From Desulfobacteraceae bacterium (GTDB taxonomy: Bacteria; Desulfobacterota; Desulfobacteria; Desulfobacterales; Desulfobacteraceae), in NCBI GenBank assembly GCA_003354055.1, contig PIVQ01000152.1:1-12098 (forward strand): 12,098 nucleotides of DNA, in the 5' to 3' direction. Every line of letters begins with the position of its first letter. The stretch's first letter is position 1. A program made the translations under genes and the position numbers. Shown here in pieces: positions 10,416-12,098 of this stretch. Below the pieces are notes generated by a model that saw nothing but the letters and a program-made list of their open reading frames with translations, was not told the origin of the DNA and made no database searches.

Positions 10416-12098
10416 TCACAATCTTCCTCTGCGGATAATCGCGATAAGAAGCCAGAGCCCCATGACTGCGGCTGCCAGGAATCCGGCAATGCCGATGAGG
10501 GACACGCCGAAGATCACCGGAGGGACTTTTGAGTTGAGCACGATGGCTGATCCCAGTATCAACCCGGCAATGATGATGGCAAAGGAAATCCGGTTGGACG
10601 TCTGATCCAGGGTGGTTCTGAGTTGGTCCATGCCATCGATTTTCAGAATGCCTGTCAGTTTTCCCTGTTTGATCTGCTCAATGATCTCGCCGGCATCGAT
10701 GGGGAGGGTCTGAAGCAGTCCATAGCTCTCCCTTACAATACCGAAGATATCGCGGGCCAGCCTTACAGGAGAGTATTTTTGGATGGTGGCGGCCCTGACG
10801 TAGGGTCGCGCATGGCCGATCATATCAAAATCCGGGTCCATAATCCGGGCCAGCCCTTCGACTGAAATAAAGGCCTTGATCATTAAGAATAGATCCGGCG
10901 GTATTCTTAACCCGTGTTCGGCACACAGTTCCAGGAATTGATGGACCATCCGGGCGGGTTTTATATCTTTCAGCGGTTTTGACAGATGGACCGAGCAGAA
11001 TATGGCAATGTCTTTTTCAAGACGGGACATGTTGGGTCGTTTTTCATAATCTGCCAGCTCGCAGAGGAGTCTGGCCGTCAGTTTTGTGTTTTTTGAGGCC
11101 AGGGTCTGGAGAAGATCAATAAAGATCTCCCTTGTGGTCTGGTCCACAAATCCGGTCATGCCGAAATCCACGACACAGATCCGCTGATCCCTTAGAATGA
11201 AAATATTACCGGGATGGGGATCTGCATGGAAGAAGCCGTATTCAAAAACCTGCTTCATTATGAAATCAGCACCTGCCTGGGTGATGACTTTCCTATCGAG
11301 TCCTGCCAGGTCAATGGCATCAATATCATTTGCCTTGATACCATCAATATACTCCATGCTCAACACCCGCTCACTGGACTGATCCCGGTAGAATCGGGGG
11401 ATGTGAATGGTTTTTTCCTTTTTGAACTGTTCTGCCATCTGCTCCATGTTGGCGGCTTCTATGGTGTAATCCAGTTCCTTTTCCAGGGTTCTGGCAAACT
11501 CTTCCACGATTTTTACCGGACGAAACAGGGCCACTTCCTGGATGTTGTTTTCCATGACAGAGGCCAGGTACTGGATGATCTCCAGGTCCACCTCAATGGT
11601 TTTCCTTATACCGGGGCGTTGAACTTTTACAGCAATGGGTTCATCCTCGGTAAGCATTGCCTTGTGAACCTGGCCGATGGAGGCAGAGGCAAAGGGCTTC
11701 TCTTCAAAAGAATAAAAGACCTCAGTCCAGGGTTTGCCGAATTCCGAGGCAATGATGCCCTTGACCTGATCAAAATCAAAGGAGGGAATGTTGTCCTGGA
11801 GTTTGGTCAGCTCTTTGGTTAGAGCAACCGGAATAAGGTCGGGACGTGAGGAGAGCACCTGACCCATTTTGACAAAGGTCGGGCCCAATTCTTCAAGTGC
11901 CATGCGTATTCGCTGGTATTTTGAGTATTTTTCTACTTTTTCAGGGGTTTTGGTAAAGGGGATGAGTCTGAGGCCGGATTCAATATAGTGGTCGATATTC
12001 ATGCCATAGATGATATTCTCAAATCCGTATTTGAGAACTATGCCGATGATCTGCTGATATCGTACCAGATGCCGGTACCGTCTGGTAACCTTGCCAAT
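10416..12098 (-). CDS. ubiB: UbiB/AarF (ABC1) protein-kinase-like family, 5' end outside window
   Basis: This atypical kinase-fold ATPase is associated with quinone biosynthesis. Numbering from the Met at 12002, the family K-x-G-Q motif is Lys45-Met-Gly-Gln48 in a P-T-F-V-K-M-G-Q-V-L-S-S-R-P-D block. The Ala-rich loop is A-S-A-S-I-G-Q-V-H (104-112), the nucleotide Lys is 126 (A-V-K-V-Q-R-P-G), the catalytic loop is H-A-D-P-H-P-G-N (259-266) and the metal-binding D-F-G is 279-281. Two membrane helices close the C-terminus, the usual arrangement for membrane-bound members. The frame is open past Met 12002 to the window edge, adding 32 residues (I-G-K-V-T-R-R-Y-R-H-L-V-R-Y-Q) that match the family N-terminus, so the true start lies just beyond 12098. 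All key residues are present. The symbol reflects the family, not proven function. Confidence 0.93.
   Translation of the reverse strand: MGKVTRRYRHLVRYQQIIGIVLKYGFENIIYGMNIDHYIESGLRLIPFTKTPEKVEKYSKYQRIRMALEELGPTFVKMGQVLSSRPDLIPVALTKELTKLQDNIPSFDFDQVKGIIASEFGKPWTEVFYSFEEKPFASASIGQVHKAMLTEDEPIAVKVQRPGIRKTIEVDLEIIQYLASVMENNIQEVALFRPVKIVEEFARTLEKELDYTIEAANMEQMAEQFKKEKTIHIPRFYRDQSSERVLSMEYIDGIKANDIDAIDLAGLDRKVITQAGADFIMKQVFEYGFFHADPHPGNIFILRDQRICVVDFGMTGFVDQTTREIFIDLLQTLASKNTKLTARLLCELADYEKRPNMSRLEKDIAIFCSVHLSKPLKDIKPARMVHQFLELCAEHGLRIPPDLFLMIKAFISVEGLARIMDPDFDMIGHARPYVRAATIQKYSPVRLARDIFGIVRESYGLLQTLPIDAGEIIEQIKQGKLTGILKIDGMDQLRTTLDQTSNRISFAIIIAGLILGSAIVLNSKVPPVIFGVSLIGIAGFLAAAVMGLWLLIAIIRRGRL

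Noticed and set aside
10416..12002. Complete UbiB-family gene starting at ATG 12002
   Set aside because: The frame stays open to the window edge, and the 32 upstream residues match the family's N-terminal pattern, so ATG 12002 is an internal Met and the gene is 5'-incomplete here.
1..12098. CRISPR array, tRNA or rRNA genes
   Set aside because: No regularly spaced identical repeats, cloverleaf-like sequence or ribosomal RNA segment was seen on either strand. The repeats in 6900-9700 are inverted or isolated pairs.

Overview
The window looks like chromosomal DNA of a Gram-negative, chemotactic anaerobe, most likely a Desulfobacterota (Desulfobacteraceae-like) bacterium. The reasons are moderate GC, a twin-arginine exported binding protein, CheY, HPt and CheD proteins, and Shine-Dalgarno sequences of the AGGAGG type. 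The taxon is inferred from style and was not verified.

Positions 1-6784 hold a minus-strand operon of seven genes. It starts near a TATAAT box at 6779-6784 and ends at a strong hairpin terminator at 264-298. In order of transcription it encodes: a NrtA/NMT1-like substrate-binding protein with no signal peptide; an ABC ATPase; a twin-arginine (Tat) exported NrtA-like binding protein; an ABC permease; a fusion of a CheY-like receiver to another signal-less NMT1 domain; a very acidic protein; and a stand-alone HPt phosphotransfer protein. Genes 1-4 overlap by 4-14 nt. The operon therefore joins a nitrate/sulfonate/taurine-type importer to phosphorelay parts, with one exported and two apparently cytoplasmic copies of the same ligand-binding fold. 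All three copies share a W-x-(D/N)-H-P-C-C motif. Beyond the terminator, the first 34 codons of another minus-strand gene (secreted product) run off the left edge.

Positions 6785-9823 are a lower-GC, gene-poor accessory stretch with many broken pieces. It contains a 175-bp imperfect palindrome (6982-7156) with nested hairpins, two short plus-strand ORFs, and two minus-strand paralogous genes for small proteins with an N-terminal membrane anchor (7520-7987 and 8134-8658). It also contains a small cysteine-rich protein (8954-9169) and two diverged copies of a degenerate zinc-ribbon-like reading frame (8743-8937 and 9571-9683). A terminator at 9431-9469 has no convincing gene upstream of it. The region looks like a decaying insertion hot spot.

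Positions 9824-12098 return to ordinary coding DNA. A plus-strand cheD homologue has Ser in place of the catalytic Cys. It converges, across a short bidirectional-looking terminator, on a minus-strand UbiB/AarF (ABC1) kinase-family gene whose 5' end lies outside the window.

The main candidate for an undescribed system is the 450-6742 operon, read here as an ABC importer coupled to a CheY/HPt relay in which a receiver domain is fused directly to a small-molecule-binding domain. The ligand and the partner histidine kinase cannot be read from this window.
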